From Isoetes taiwanensis (Eukaryota > Streptophyta > Lycopodiopsida > Isoetales > Isoetaceae): a stretch of 64,000 nt of DNA. Every line of letters begins with the position of its first letter. The stretch's first letter is position 1. The translations under genes were made by a program, and so were the position numbers. The notes below the pieces were generated by a model. That model ran no database searches. It was given only the letters and a program-made list of their open reading frames with translations, and was not told where the DNA came from. This document shows, one piece after another, positions 35,225-48,593 of this stretch. Location of the stretch: assembly GCA_021234155.1 (NCBI GenBank), contig JAJEKV010000039.1, positions 11,051,077 through 11,115,076 on the forward strand. The letters run 5' to 3'.

Positions 35225-38200
35225 ATGGCTATGGCGAGTGTGGCTCGACGACCCTTCTCCTCTATTCCTAGCTCCGGCCTCCTGGCCAGCATAGCCCTTC
35301 CCTTTCAATTCCTCTTCCATCCCCAGATAAGCCATCTCCCCAATTCAGGACTTCGTTGTAGAAAATCCATAGCCTGTCAATCTCAGCTCCTCACAACCTC
35401 TCCCAAGCAGCAGCAACAAAATCAAAACCAACAAGGCTACGAAGCCGTAATTGGTATTGAGACCCATGTTCAGCTCAATACCGTTACCAAGGCCTTCTGT
35501 TCCTGCACTTCCCACTATGGGGACGAACCCAATGTCCATATATGTCCTGTCTGTATGGGATTGCCTGGAGCCCTTCCAGTCCTGAATGCCAAGGTTGTAG
35601 AATCTGCAGTTAGGCTTGGCTTGGCTTTGCAATGTGAAATTGCATTGAAATCCAAATTTGATCGAAAGCAATATTTCTATGCTGATCTTCCCAAAGGCTA
35701 CCAGATTTCGCAGTTTGATGTGCCCATTGCTGCACATGGTTTCGTTGAGGTGGATTTGCCAGTGGAATTTGGAGGGGGGCATAAGAAATTTGGCATTACA
35801 AGGGTCCATATGGAGGAGGATGCTGGGAAGCTGGTCCATGCTGGGGGAGATCGCCTTTCAGGTTCCCCATATTCTCAGGTTTGGTGTGTTAATCTTCATC
35901 ATTGCAAATAACTTAAAGTTCGCTGTTATCCAACACCATATGGCAAATATCAGTCACTTCTCTAGTTTGATCTTCATCTATGGTTTGTACGATTAATAAA
36001 CATGGGGGGATATTTGAGGTGAGATTTGGAGATAGAAATAGTCAGTATGCAAGAAAATATAGTGGCCATAGTCTTCTTGTTCTACCAGTTTTTGCTAAAC
36101 ATGTGAAATCCTTCAGGTGGACATGAATAGAGCAGGAGTTCCACTTCTTGAGATTGTGTCTGAACCTGACATGCGTAATGGCTTGGAGGCTGCAGAATAT
36201 GGGGCTGAAATTCAACGAATGGTGCGCTATCTAGGTATTAGCAATGGAAATATGGCAGAAGGCTCACTTCGTTGTGATGTAAATGTTTCTGTAAGACCTA
36301 ATGGTCAAGAAAGCTTTGGTACGAAGGTAAGAAACAGACACTCGTGGACTGTACAAAAATAATACTTGCATTAGTCTTCTGAATATCTTTCTCCAACAAT
36401 GCCATCCATCTCCAAGTTCTTTTTGATTGTGCTAAAGCTCAACACTCCCACTTGATGTTTTCGAGTCCTCAACCTAGATTTATTGGCTTTGTGGTATGCC
36501 CGCCTCTCTTCCTGTCAATACTTATATTGCACAGAGGGGTTTAATATCCATCTTAAGCATTTGAATAAGACAGTTAATGGTTTGAGGTAGGAAGCGCAGA
36601 GGTACTTCCAAAAAGGACCTGGCTTAGTAAATTCTAAGATTCTGCTGTGCTTGGCTGAATCTGAAATTAACCAATGGGTCTGTGAACTGCTCTTTCTAGA
36701 ATTTGGGAAATGCCTGGGATATAAAATGGGAAACTAAGCAAGACATTAAGAAGGCTGCCATATCTCTGTTTTACAACAACAGTCCTGCGAACTCTATATG
36801 CGTCGATGTCCCCTAACATGTGAACAAGTCTTTCTCATCCATTCTTCCTGCTAGGAGGGATTGCTGAGGTCCAAAGTGTAATCTCTTTCTAGTTTCAACA
36901 TTCTTTTAGATTGATGCCATATTTGCACTGCTGCCTCCACCAACCGACATCACAGGACCTTGGAGTGATGTGAAGCAAGCATGGTATAGCAAGCATAGCG
37001 AATCCTCCTACGAAGACAGGGATTGTCCTTTAAAAGCAACAAGGAGCACTTCCACGTAATTATTTTCACGGGAGAACAATGCCACTGCACTGTGGATCAC
37101 TGTTCTTCCATTCCAAATTTGACACTCCTCACAGCTGTAACCAAGGTTTATTCAGTTTAATTTTTGGAATTGTAAACTGTAGGCACTCTTGTCCCATGAT
37201 ATTACTTTTTGACATGAAATTATTAATTTATGCTTCTTTGAACATGTAACAATTCTTTTTCTTGAACAGGTAGAAATCAAGAATATGAATTCCTTTTCTG
37301 CCATGCAACGTGCCATTGACTTTGAAATTTCAAGGCAGATAGATCTGCACAGGCAAGGCTCAAGTTCAATGATTGTCCAAGAGACTCGACTTTGGGAAGA
37401 AGGATCACAGGTTCCTCTTGTTTCCCTGACTAGTTGACATGCCATGCACGTTAAGTAGTGCAACTATTATGGCCAACAAGAATAAATACGATTTAACTGG
37501 ATAATCCTGTCTTCCAGCGGACCATCACAATGAGGAGCAAAGAAGGGCTCGCTGATTATCGTTATTTTCCAGAACCAGATTTACCTGAGTTAGTCATAGG
37601 CCAGGATTATGTGAATTCTTTGCAAAATGGCTTACCTGAGCTTCCTAATGATAAGCGGAGACGCTATGAAAGCATGGGACTGAGCATGCAGGATGTTATT
37701 GTATTGGCAAATGATAATGAGGTAACTTCTTTTGATGCTTCATATTGGTGATTGTCTGTTTCGAGATGTCTACTTGTCTATCCAGACCCTAGTTTTGGAG
37801 GACCATGACGTTTGTATTGTACAACAACATATTGCTGTGCATCAGTTTGTCATGCATTGGATGTCATGCATGATGCTCACTAAGTTACTTTTTGAGCTTC
37901 TTTTATTCAGTTGCACAAACTTATTGTCCATCAAACTTATGGTCATTTGATACCAATGGCTGTAGCTATCTTGTAATTAAATACTTTATATGTGATGGTA
38001 AATGGGAATGACAGTCCCATAAAGGTGCAAATCTGTAGATCATTGCTTAGTAAATAACAAACAAGTGAAATTGGCCTGGGATCTTAATTATCGTGCAACT
38101 TTACACATTTCATTCCCCCTTATTTAATTTCTCTGTGGCAGATTGCGGAATTCTTTGATGCAGTTCTAGATAATGGTTCAGATAGCAAAGCAGCTGCCAA

Positions 38201-38988
38201 TTGGATAATGGGAGATATATCTGCTTACCTGAAAAGTGAGAAGGTAACAATCAAGGATGTGAAGTTGCTACCTTCAGTACTGGCAGAATTGATTGCACTA
38301 ATAAAAGATGGAACCATCAGTGGGAAAATTGGCAAAGAGGTACGTTTTCCAACTTCACAAAAATCCCGACTATTATATTCAAATAGTGTGCTTTATATCA
38401 GGTTCTTTCATTAGCATTATTCCCTTCTGTCCGTTCTTGACTTTGGTTTTGATTCTCTACTATATGTCATTCCCATCTATGGCCCATTATTATCGGCTCT
38501 GCACTCTTGCTATTCTTACTATTTCAAATGTGAAACAATCAGGTCTTGCCAGAGCTTCTACAGAAAGGGGGGTCTGCAAAAGAAGTCATTGAAGCAAAGG
38601 GGCTTATTCAGGTGAATGTTATAATTAATTTACTTACCAATTCCCAACCAACCGGCAAATACTATTCATGGAAGGTTTTAACCAAAGATATGACGTGCTT
38701 CTTCTGTTGGAGCAGATATCGGATCCTGCTATGATAGCGGAAATAGTGGACAAGGTCCTTGCAGATAATCCCAAACAAGTTGCACAATATCGTGGAGGGA
38801 AGACAAAGCTGCAAGGCTTCTTCACGGGACAGGTTGATCATCCCTACAGATATTTTATGTGCAACTTTTTTTGGTTAGATTTGAACCTTTACTCGTTGTG
38901 GGGACAATTACAGGTGATGAAAGTTACTGGTGGACGAGTCAACCCCACATTGATGAACAGCATTCTCTTGGAAAAGCTAAATGCTTGA
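35225..38988 (+). CDS. GATB: Glutamyl-tRNA(Gln) amidotransferase subunit B, organellar (8 exons)
   Basis: Exons: 35,225-35,878; 36,117-36,326; 37,270-37,410; 37,518-37,721; 38,142-38,339; 38,543-38,611; 38,716-38,832; 38,914-38,988. This gives 555 residues, the usual size for a plant GatB with transit peptide, and every intron is in phase 0. The first ~70 residues are rich in Ser, Ala, Arg and Gln (organelle targeting). The core begins [13 protein letters not shown] and has a Cys zinc-site stretch ([24 protein letters not shown]). GatB signatures [31 protein letters not shown] and [20 protein letters not shown] follow. The C-terminal YqeY-like tail ends [19 protein letters not shown]. With GatA and GatC it converts Glu-tRNA(Gln) to Gln-tRNA(Gln) in plastids and mitochondria. 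The ATG at 35,225 is the first in frame; a second is two codons on. No lesion is seen. Confidence 0.95.
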
Positions 38989-40195
38989 CAGGGATATCTG
39001 GTTCTGGAAGATGTCTAAGTAAGAAGCCTATGAAGATGCATGTTATCTGGATGGTAATGAATCAGGTTTCTCTTTCTTGTTCAAAACAATTTTAATATGT
39101 TGAATTTCTAACTTTGTTTGGATAACAGGTCATGGGACAGTACCAGTTAAATTTCTCAACACCATCTTCAAAGTATGCCATGGTTGCAGATTGCTATCTC
39201 AATCGAGAAAATGATAGTGCAATGCAACTGCACCATAGCCAAAAATTATTTGCCTAAATGGCATTTAAAACCTCCTTTGAGGATTGAAGAAGTTTTATCT
39301 ATTGAATGAACCAAACTTGGTGTCATGTAAATGAACGAGACTTGGTGTCATGTAATTCCTCAACGGATAGTTTACACAACGTCAAGGTAGCTTTGAAGGA
39401 CTAGGACAGAGTTGTGAAAAATGCACAACGGATTTGCCTCTTGATTGAAACTATTTTTCCGTGTAATGTTTCTAATGTACATGATGACACAGGAAAGCTT
39501 GGAAAAGAAATGAATTTGATCTGATTATACAAGTTCACTTTTGCATGGGTTGGAGACGTTGTAAGACACAAGTGGTAAACATGTCCAATGGCGCATGGAA
39601 AAGAGATACAAACCGAATAAAAACATTGGCTTCAAATAGCTAGTTTGAACATCAGTGACTCAAAACTTAATTGGTTTGATTTCTATTATCTTCTGCTTGA
39701 GTTTGAAGAGCACATGCTGCTTGAGCGAGTCAATGGTTGAATTATTTTAAACAGAGATTAATTACTCAAATCCGAAATCATGAATTGGCCACAAAGAAGT
39801 TGGGACCATTTTAATTGATCCCATCAAATTGCAAAAAGTAAATGAATCCAGGATTGGTTTAAAAATGCAGCAGAGCTCGGGTGCTATTTCAGATGCTGAA
39901 TTCCGGTTATGAGGGTCAAGCGAACTAAAAATAACCGTTCCGCTTCTTCAAGAAACTCCTTTCCCAATTCCCATAAGTTAACCAGTTCATCATTGATTAC
40001 CTGCAACAAATTCTTGCCACATTTCTAAAATCACGGCCAAGAATCTGAAACATCTTGCAGCTGCAAAACCCTAAACCGCTCATACGTGGCATAATCTTTA
40101 TAAAGCGTTAAAATAAGCATTTAAGGATGTCAAAATAACTGAAAGTTGGCATTCGAGCGTTTTATTCGTTTTATTTTCAACACAAACACCACCCT
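38989..40195. other. 3' flank of GATB and intergenic region
   Basis: The first ~400 bp probably hold the GATB 3' UTR; a GT...AG pair (about 39,066-39,128) could be a 3' UTR intron. The remainder is AT-rich with no open frame or element that I can recognise. Confidence 0.35.
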
Positions 40196-40204
40196 TCGTA
40201 TAAA
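40196..40204 (+). promoter_or_regulatory. Probable TATA box of the lipoxygenase gene
   Basis: CGTATAAATGC lies about 105 bp upstream of the start codon, within a C-rich context, which fits a plant core promoter. Confidence 0.45.
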
Positions 40205-40303
40205 TGCAAGCTACCAACTTTGGCAATTTCCTTACTCATCTCACATAGCGGGTCTTTAGCTCCGTCTCACATTTTCTTGTGGATTCCTTGGTTGGATCCA
40301 AGC

Positions 40304-43300
40304 ATGGGGGACGACACCCATGCTGTAGTCGCTTCGAACGGCTCTGCAATGTCTACAACTACAGTAACTCCCTTCACTCTCAAGGCACTCGTCACTATCA
40401 GAAGAAGATACGTGTCCAACATGTCCGATACATTCGAGAATGTGGATAAGATGCTCTCCAATCGAAAAATATTTCTTCAACTTGTTAGTGCTGACATTGA
40501 TCCAAGTAAGTAGGAGGTTTCTAGCATAATTCTTTACTTAGCTTCATATTACCCTTCTTTTCTTTCTTTCCCTTTTTTTTTTCCATTTCCAGATACAGGA
40601 ATTGGCAAACGAAGCCCCGAAATTGTATTGGAGAGTCAAAAAGTGACCTTAAAAGACAACACAATTCTCTTCCTAGCTGAGGTTAAAATTGATAGCAGCT
40701 TTGGTATCCCAGGAGCTATTTTGGTTACCAACAACCTTCAAGATGAATTTTATTTGGAGTGCATATCAATTTCTGGCTTTAACACTGGCACAATCACCTT
40801 CCCTTGTTATTCATGGGTGCATTCCCAGCAAGATGATTGTTCTGAGAGGGTTTTTTTCTCCAATCAAGTATATCCTTTGGACTCCCATACATTGTTATGA
40901 TCCTTTCTTATATATCATAAACTAATGCTAATTAGGTCATACACTGCTATGGATTTAATATAAAGTTAATTGGAACTAATTCTTCTTGTCCGACATTATT
41001 GGTTCTAGGCATACTTGCCTTCACAAACCCCAGCTGGGATGAAGGATCTCCGAGCAATGGACTTAAAGAGTATCCAAGGGAATGGAAAAGGGGAAAGGAA
41101 GGCGTGGGAGCGTGTATATGACTATGATGTATACAATGACTTAGGCAATCCTGATAAGGATAAAAGCCTTATACGGCCCACACTAGGAGGAAACAAACAA
41201 TGTCCGTATCCACGGAGATGTCGAACTGGTCGACCACCTTGCATGAATGGTATTTAAACTTTTTTCGGAGGGTATTACAATTTTATCGTTGTGGATTCTA
41301 ACAAAATATATGATATGTTCTAGATGGCACACATTTAAAGCTTTTTTGCTAAAATATGGAATTACAATATCGTTGTTGCTGAAATTGTGACAAAAAGAAT
41401 ATGCTTTATACGTGGCTTTTTTTTCCTGGAACATTTATACATGATGTTATAAAGGATATTTAAGACTTACCTATAAAGGATATTTAAGACTTACCTATTT
41501 ATTTTTTAGATCCTACTGTTGAAAGTCGGCTGCCCGTTTTAGAGAAGATCTATGTCCCACGAGATGAAGACTTCGAGCATGACAAGGCACAATTTTTTGC
41601 CATTGGCCGTCTCAAAGCTTTGGTTCATCGACTTATGCCGTCGATCATCACATACTTCTCTGAAACTCCCGATGAATTTGACGGTTTCCTCGACATAGAC
41701 AGGCTATACTACGAAGGGATCGAATTAACTGTAGAAAAGGATGAGCAAGACAAGAGCTTTTGGGATTATTTACCATTTCTGGACATTGTGAAGCGGGTTG
41801 TAACAGCTAGAAAAGGAGTGGCACATGTGTTGCAATTTCCACTTCCAGAAAGAATTCAAAGTAAGGGTTTTCTCAGTTTCTCAAAAAGTTGTTTAAGTCA
41901 CATGATTTAACAATTATACAATGATCGATTTATCATATCCTCAAGAACGGCTTAGTTTGATCTTTAATTTTGTTAACAATCAATTTACTATTGCTCATGG
42001 GTGCTGACATTAAAGGAGATAAATTCGCTTGGATGAGAGATTCTGAATTTGGGCGGCAAATGCTAGCTGGCATGAACCCTATACGGATTGAGAAACTCAA
42101 GGTGAAGATCAGCCATAATGGTCCTTCCAATTCAATTCAATTTTAATGTTAAGTTTCTTCTTCCTTATCCTAATTAGAAATTTTGAAGCAGGTATTTCCT
42201 CCAACAAGTCAGTGGGATGAGAAGGATTATGGCCCATTGGCTTCTGCATTGAAAACAGAACATATTGAGCCATACATAGAGGGCATGACCATTGAAGAGG
42301 TAATTAATTCTTAGAAGCCATATTCAATATCACATAATACTAACTTCTTTGATTATTTGTTACTTGTAGGCAATCCGCAAAGAGAAGCTCTTCATTGTAG
42401 ACTATCATGATATATTTTTGCCTTTTGTAAACAAAATCAATGCTATGTCTGGGCACAAGACATATGCAACAAGGACTATTCTTTATTTTGACTCTACAGG
42501 GCTCCTTTTACCCATAGCTATAGAGTTGAGCCTACCTGTTTCGGAGATCAAAGTGCAAGGAAGCAAGCGTGTTTTTTGTCCTGGAAATGATTCAACCTCT
42601 TTCTGGCTTTGGCAATTGGCAAAGGCCCATGTTAGCGCTAATCATTGTGGATATCATCAACTTGTTTCTCACTGGCAAGTATTTATAATTTTGTTGATTA
42701 GTCTCAAGTTCTATATTGATTTCATGCTCTTTTTTTTTTTTTTTTTTTTTTTTAAAATACAGGTTGAGAAGCCATGCATGTGTGGAACCATATATAATTG
42801 CAACTCATCGCCACTTGAGTTTCATGCACCCTATAAACAAGTTACTGGCTCCACATTTGAGGTACACCATGGAAATCAATGCTGCTGCTCGCCAAACTCT
42901 CATATGCGGGAATGGGATTATTGAAAGATGTTTTACACCTGGACCTTATGCTATGGAGATGAGTGCTGCTGCTTATGGGCTTGAATGGCGCTTTGACACT
43001 GAAAACCTTCCTTCCGATCTAATCAGAAGGTGTGTAAACAATCATAGCTTAGCTAGACAAATGTAATTTCTTTATCTCCCCTCTCTTCCTTTTTCTTTCA
43101 ATTAACTCTAATATTGACACCAAATATAGGGGCATGGCAGTGGAGGATACAACATCACCACATGGCCTAAGACTTGTGATTGAAGACTACCCATATGCTT
43201 CTGATGGACTCCTTATATGGTCTGCCATCAAATCATGGGTGCAAAATTATATCTCTATTTATTACGATGTTGTCGAAGGTCTAACAAATGATGTAGAGCT

Positions 43301-43883
43301 TCAACTCTGGTGGGCTGATATAAAAAATCAAGGACATGCTGATAAAAAGGATGAACAATGTTGGCCCAAACTAGACACAATAGAAGACATTGTTCATATA
43401 GTAAGCACAATCATTTGGGTTACATCAGCACACCATGCTGCAGTAAATTTTGGACAATTTTTATATGGCGGCTATGTTCCTAATCTTCCAAGTGTGACGA
43501 GAAAATTGATTCCTGAAGAAAATGATGTAGAGTACAAAGACTTATGTGATAAACCAGAAGCATTCTTTCTTGCAACAATTCCAAACCAAGTCCAGGCTAC
43601 TACAGTGATGGCAGTTTTAGAACTGCTATCAACTCATTCTCCAGATGAAGAATATATTGGCCAAAGATTGCATATGGATTGGAGCAATGACAATGCCATT
43701 CAAATAGCATTTCAAAAATTTTCGGATGATATTAATGCTTCAGAGGTTGTGATCAAAGAAAGAAACAATAATCCTAAGCTAAAGAATAGATATGGCATTG
43801 GCATTCCACCTTATGAACTGTTGTCTGCATCCTCTGCTTCAGGGATGACTGGTCGTGGAATCCCAAATAGTATCTCTATTTAG
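40304..43883 (+). CDS. LOX: Plant lipoxygenase (linoleate oxygenase), 9 exons
   Basis: Exons: 40,304-40,505; 40,593-40,867; 41,009-41,249; 41,510-41,860; 42,016-42,101; 42,192-42,299; 42,370-42,674; 42,763-43,029; 43,130-43,883, giving 862 residues. Nine exons is the classical plant layout. A PLAT/C2-like domain comes first (about residues 25-165). The catalytic domain opens [15 protein letters not shown] and has [21 protein letters not shown] and [18 protein letters not shown]. Iron ligands are all present: His517 and His522 ([10 protein letters not shown]), His714 and Asn718 (HHAAVNFGQ), and the C-terminal Ile862 (GIPNSISI). It adds O2 to linoleic/linolenic acid at the head of oxylipin and jasmonate synthesis. 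9- or 13-specificity was not assigned. The N-terminus is short, without a convincing plastid signal. Intron 7 uses a GC donor. It lies 1.3 kb after GATB on the same strand; no functional link is implied. Confidence 0.95.
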
Positions 43884-45138
43884 CAACATGTTATATATTC
43901 TATTTATGTGTCTATGGAAGCAAATGCAACAACCAGTAGGATCTGGGGTACAACTAAATTTTCACACTTTCAAGCTCAAGAATAAGAAGAAGAAGAGAAT
44001 GGACTCTTCAATGTAGTGCGTAGAGGAATTTTTTTTTTTGGGTTCAGATTTATGTTAAAACACTTCTTATAGACATTCTTTGAATAGTGATTCTATCTTC
44101 TATGGTGCTATTTCAATAAATGCAACTCTAAATTTTGTCCAACGTACATTACTCTATCAAACTTATACCTAGTTGAAAATGCATCAATACCAAGCTTATA
44201 TTTACATAGAGAAAATTTACTATGGTAAAACATGGGTTAAAGTTATTTTGCACTTCTAAATTGTGCTCCCATGTTAACTATTATATATTTGAATGATATT
44301 TGAACCATCTTTTGAACCATCTGTCATAGTGCAATCCAAAAACCTATCCATGAACAAATCTTTATTCAAGTGAGAAATCTTGGACATAAGAAAGGTCATG
44401 ATAATTGGCAAATAATCTTGTAGTAAAATACACAATAGTTGGATTAATTGCCAGTCTAGAGAAATAAACAAGATTTCACATTGTTTTCCTTGTTCCCTCG
44501 CCCCTTTTCTATTAATATTAAGCACCTAGAAAGTGAATTACTACTTTTCAAAAGACATACAGTGTTAATTAATGAAACATCTTCACAAAAAATCAGGAAC
44601 TATAAGAAGAAAGAACCCACCTAAACATCTGAAGTAACAAAATTGTGCATGAAAAGTCAAGATTGCATGGGCAAGAATTGCATGACATATAATGCTACAA
44701 TATACATGGAAATCTTAAGCCTCATTCCACTTTGCGATTGACATCGGTGGGTATGCGATCTTGCGCATTGTAGTTTAAGCACTTCAACTTTATCACTACC
44801 TATGTAAAGCAGTCTATTTTGTTCTTAAAAAATTGAATGTCTAATATTTCTGGGCTGAGAAGAGCCCACAGCTTGACATGTACATTACTTTCAGTTTTCC
44901 TAAAATAAAAAAACAAAAATTCTTTACTTCCAGACGTTTCCAGACGTGTGATGGCCCAAACCAAACCTCCTTGCTGGCGGAAGAAACCTGCATTACGGCC
45001 CTATTTTCTGCAGGTATATATAGAGATATTTGCATTCTTAAAATCATACTACAAATCGCTGAAATAATTGGGCACGCAATTCAATTCTGTGCACAGCCAA
45101 CAGAACGAAATTTTGTTCTTCTATAAACAAAGTTCCGT
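43884..45138. other. 3' flank of LOX; no gene seen
   Basis: An AATAAA-like ATTTCAATAAATGC at about 44,109 may serve as the LOX polyadenylation signal. Beyond it I see only short, unsupported open frames. Confidence 0.4.
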
Positions 45139-45151
45139 GAGTATTTGTTTT

Positions 45152-47523
45152 TTTTTTTTTTGAAGAACTGTGTCATCAATATATTAAAAGAATGGTAATG
45201 TTACAAAGCAAGTGAGGAGGAAGGAGAACTGCCCCAGAGAGACAGCGATACCTCGACACTCCACAACAAACTCACAGAAAAATCGCAACTCTCACTGGCT
45301 GTACAAACCGACCATCACCATCTACAACACCCAAGAAGTCCCGCCAAATGGCAAACTTCGCTCTACTAATCCGGGAACAATTTAAAGCTTTGAAATAGCT
45401 TGTACCGAAGTCGAGGAATCGAGAGAGGCCGCAGTCTTGCCAATCCCCCCGAAGATCCACAACCGCCGCCTAAATCAGCCACACCAACCAAGCCCGCGAC
45501 AGATGCAAGGATTGCCGCCGCAAGAGCGCCAAGCACCAGATACACATGAAGTAGCAAAGCTGGCGGCTAGCCAATCTCACCAAACAGAGCCCTAACCCAA
45601 TCCCAAAGGCGGCACGCAAGTGAGGGCATAAAACCGCACAATGTTCCACGCCTCATGATGAAGGCCACAACAAAGGGCGAGAGGCCTCACACCCGCCTAA
45701 ACCGACTCACAAGGACATTCACCCCGATACGGCGGCACCACCTCCCCACGAAGCACCCTAACCTTCGGTGGGGAAGTGAGCTCCATGTCCACGCCCAAAC
45801 CGAAAGCCATCGAGAACCCGAAGCTGCAGAGACCACTTGCATGAAGGGGGCGGTGTGTCATGAATAGCCAAAGACCCTGCAGAAGAAGACCGCGACAAAG
45901 CAAGAAGACACAACATCCGGATGAACCTTCCAAACCCGCACCACCACATCATCCCGAGGGACTATAGGTACGTGTAGCGGAATACTCCCCGCCACGCGTT
46001 CCCAAATAGCCCGGTCACTGCCCCTCAAGCGAAAGCGAGCAGGGGGTAGAGGAACCCACAAGAAAGGAGAAGAGTGGTGATAAATTGAGGCATAATCTAG
46101 CTGGAAGAGCACACGCACATGATCCCAAGCCCGCAACACCCCGCGGAGAAAAGGAGATGCACGTGGAAAGGCGAGGAGACCATACAACAATGCCGGTGGC
46201 AACTCCACATGCACAGAGGGCTTCCCAAACGCCACACAATGGCTAAGAGGTCGCAACAACAACTTGACCAACCGGGAGAAGATGCTCCATCCCAGAATGC
46301 TCTAAACAAACTTGGAGACCAACACCTTACTATGCGGCCAAATCCAGAATGGCCAAGCCCCCATCCTCCCGGGGGCGGAGACACTTCCACCAAGCCACTT
46401 TAACAACCGCCCCTTCATCATCCCCGCCCCACACAAAATTTCGAACAATCTTATCCAAAGCCTGTATCTTACCCTCAGGAGCTAGCATCGCAGATGCTGT
46501 ATACACATGAGTGCTACAAAGTACTGACTTGGCAATAGTGATCCTACCTGCCATGGACAACTTGCTACCCTTCCACCAATTGAGGTGTTTCTGCAACCCC
46601 TGCAAAATCTCATCCCACACCCTCCCCATGGAAACATCCCCTCCAAAGGGAATACCCAACAGCTTAGTACACATATTACCTGGAAGCACCTTCCAAGGAA
46701 ATAGAGCCAAACAAGGGGGAGGCAGAGTCAGCTGGGCCCATAATGCGGAGACTTACCCCGATTCAGAAGAATGCCCGAGGCCAAGGAGAAAGTATCCAAC
46801 AAACCCTTCACATTCCAGAAATTCCTCTCTTCTGCCACCAAGAAGAGGAAAGTGTCATCAGCAAACTGGTTAATAATCTGCTGGCTACCATCCTGCATCC
46901 GAAGCCCATCCACTACGCCCTCCTCCACTGCAGCAAAAAACAACTGAGACAGTGCCTCCACCACAATCGTAAACAAAAACGGCGCCAAAGGGCATCCCTG
47001 ACGCACCCCTCTGCCTAAGGAGAGGTGGAGGGTTCACCCTGGCACACCACCGTAGTCTGCGGCTGACCTATGCGCTTCATGATCGTTCTCGTAAAGCGTG
47101 GACCACAGCCCAACGCTAACATCATGGCAGACAAGAACTCCCAACGGACACTATCATAAGCTTTGGCAAAGTCAAGCTTAAGATAGACAATGCTTTGACC
47201 TGTTCTTCTGGCCCAATAAAGGCCCTCATATGCCGCAGCAACATTAGTCAAAATGTTCCTCCCAGGGACAAACCCAGACTGCACCTTACTAATGGAAGAA
47301 GTCAACACCGGCTTCAACTTCTCTGTCAGGGCTTTCGCAATAATCTTATACAGGAGATAGGCCTCCAATCATTAATAGTAGAAGGCTGCTTAACCTTAAG
47401 AATCAAGGAAATGCATGCGGTATTCAAGATCCTATCCATTTGAGAAGACTGCAGCAACTCAGGATACACCTGGTACACCGACTCACCAGCCCACTCCCAA
47501 TAAGTCTGAAAGAACTCCACCGG
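45152..47523 (-). mobile_element. L1-type LINE, 5' truncated, with 13-bp target duplication
   Basis: It starts (at its 3' end) with a T run at 45,152-45,161 and is bounded by GAGTATTTGTTTT at 45,139-45,151 and 47,524-47,536. On the - strand it encodes the RT: ISLILKVKQPSTINDWRPIS, YKIIAKALTEKLKPVL, YLKLDFAKAYDSVRW, MRQGCPLAPFLF and the catalytic QFADDTFLFL. The maturation/thumb region follows (LGIPFGG, WKGSKLSMAGR, FVWGGDDEG). The endonuclease and ORF1 are missing: truncation is just upstream of the RT, as usual in target-primed reverse transcription. Several frameshifts mean it is dead. Confidence 0.9.
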
Positions 47524-47536
47524 GAGTATTTGTTTT

Positions 47537-48050
47537 ATTCTGACCAATTCGTGTTTCAATCCTGCTATGTTCAATTCGAATAAAGTGTGTTTCTTCGGTT
47601 GAATTAGTCTTATTTTTTCATGAATTCATCTCGTCAGATATACTGGGCTTTCGTTTTACTTGACGGGCTCAAATGATCCTCGCCCAGCTTGCTCCATTAG
47701 CTCATTTATGAGCTCCGGTGCCCAAAATCGGCCCAAATTATGTTGCTTGGGACTCCATGAAGGAGTCTGTGATGAAGACACAGGGTATTCTGTCTAGAAT
47801 TTGGTGCCAAGGTAAATCTTCATCGTTGGCAGGCCGTTTTTGAATGAATCCTTTGTTCTGGCACCAAAAAATCGAGATTAATCCCAAATAAGAACCTGAA
47901 TCCAACAGCTACAAGCAATGCGGGAAGTCTGGAAGCAATCTGGAAGGATCTTTCATCTCACATTCCATGGCAAAATGACAATATCGGTGCGCAGGGCAGG
48001 AAACGGCGAATTTGAAGCTGATTTTGCACTGCCCAATTGATAATAAAGAA
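47537..48050. other. Probable LTR body of the small retroelement remnant
   Basis: No open frame. Because a primer-binding site follows at 48,126 and the sequence before it repeats at 48,189, part of this stretch is probably LTR. The LTR start was not found. Confidence 0.35.
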
Positions 48051-48255
48051 AGATATTTATTATCCGAGTTCCATTATTCTCTTTTGTTTGATTTCAAGTG
48101 TTTAACGCTCTAGGAGCGTTTCATTTGGTATCAGAGCCTAGGCTTTCAATTATTAACCATAGTTGGTTATCCCTAATTTAAAAAAAAAAGATATTTATTA
48201 TCTGAGTTCCATTACTCTCTTTTGTTTGATTTCAAGTGTTTATAGGAGCGTTTCA
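48051..48255 (+). mobile_element. Collapsed LTR retroelement: LTR end, PBS, LTR end
   Basis: 48,051-48,123 (GATATTTATTATCCGAGTTC to GAGCGTTTCA) is repeated at 48,189-48,255. Between them lies TGGTATCAGAGCC (48,126-48,138), the primer-binding site complementary to initiator tRNA-Met, two bases after the first LTR end. Only ~60 bp of internal sequence remain. Confidence 0.6.
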
Positions 48256-48593
48256 CATATTCTACATTTTATCAGCCTTTTGCAGCTCTACATACATCCA
48301 TGATAATGAGACAGATTCTTGATGCTTGGAATGAAGTGTTCCACTGGATGCAATCAATTAAAAACATCAAGACTTCCATTTTTTCTGGCATCATAACTTA
48401 CAGCCAAATGAAATATGTAGCACAATATCAGGGGGTTCCAGAGGGATTTGATATGGATGTAAAAATGACAATTCCTAAAACCATAGACCATATATCTCAA
48501 AAACAATCGAATGGATTGTTATAAAAAAAACATAGATTAAAAATAAAAAGAAATTGGCTCACTAGGTATATTGGTTAAGGTAGTCTTATTAAG

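Noticed and set aside
35345-35839. 164-codon - strand open frame inside GATB exon 1
   Set aside because: It is antisense to a well-supported exon and encodes no known motif.
45858-46271. 137-codon - strand frame as a separate gene
   Set aside because: It falls inside the L1 element downstream of the RT and is a decayed part of that element.
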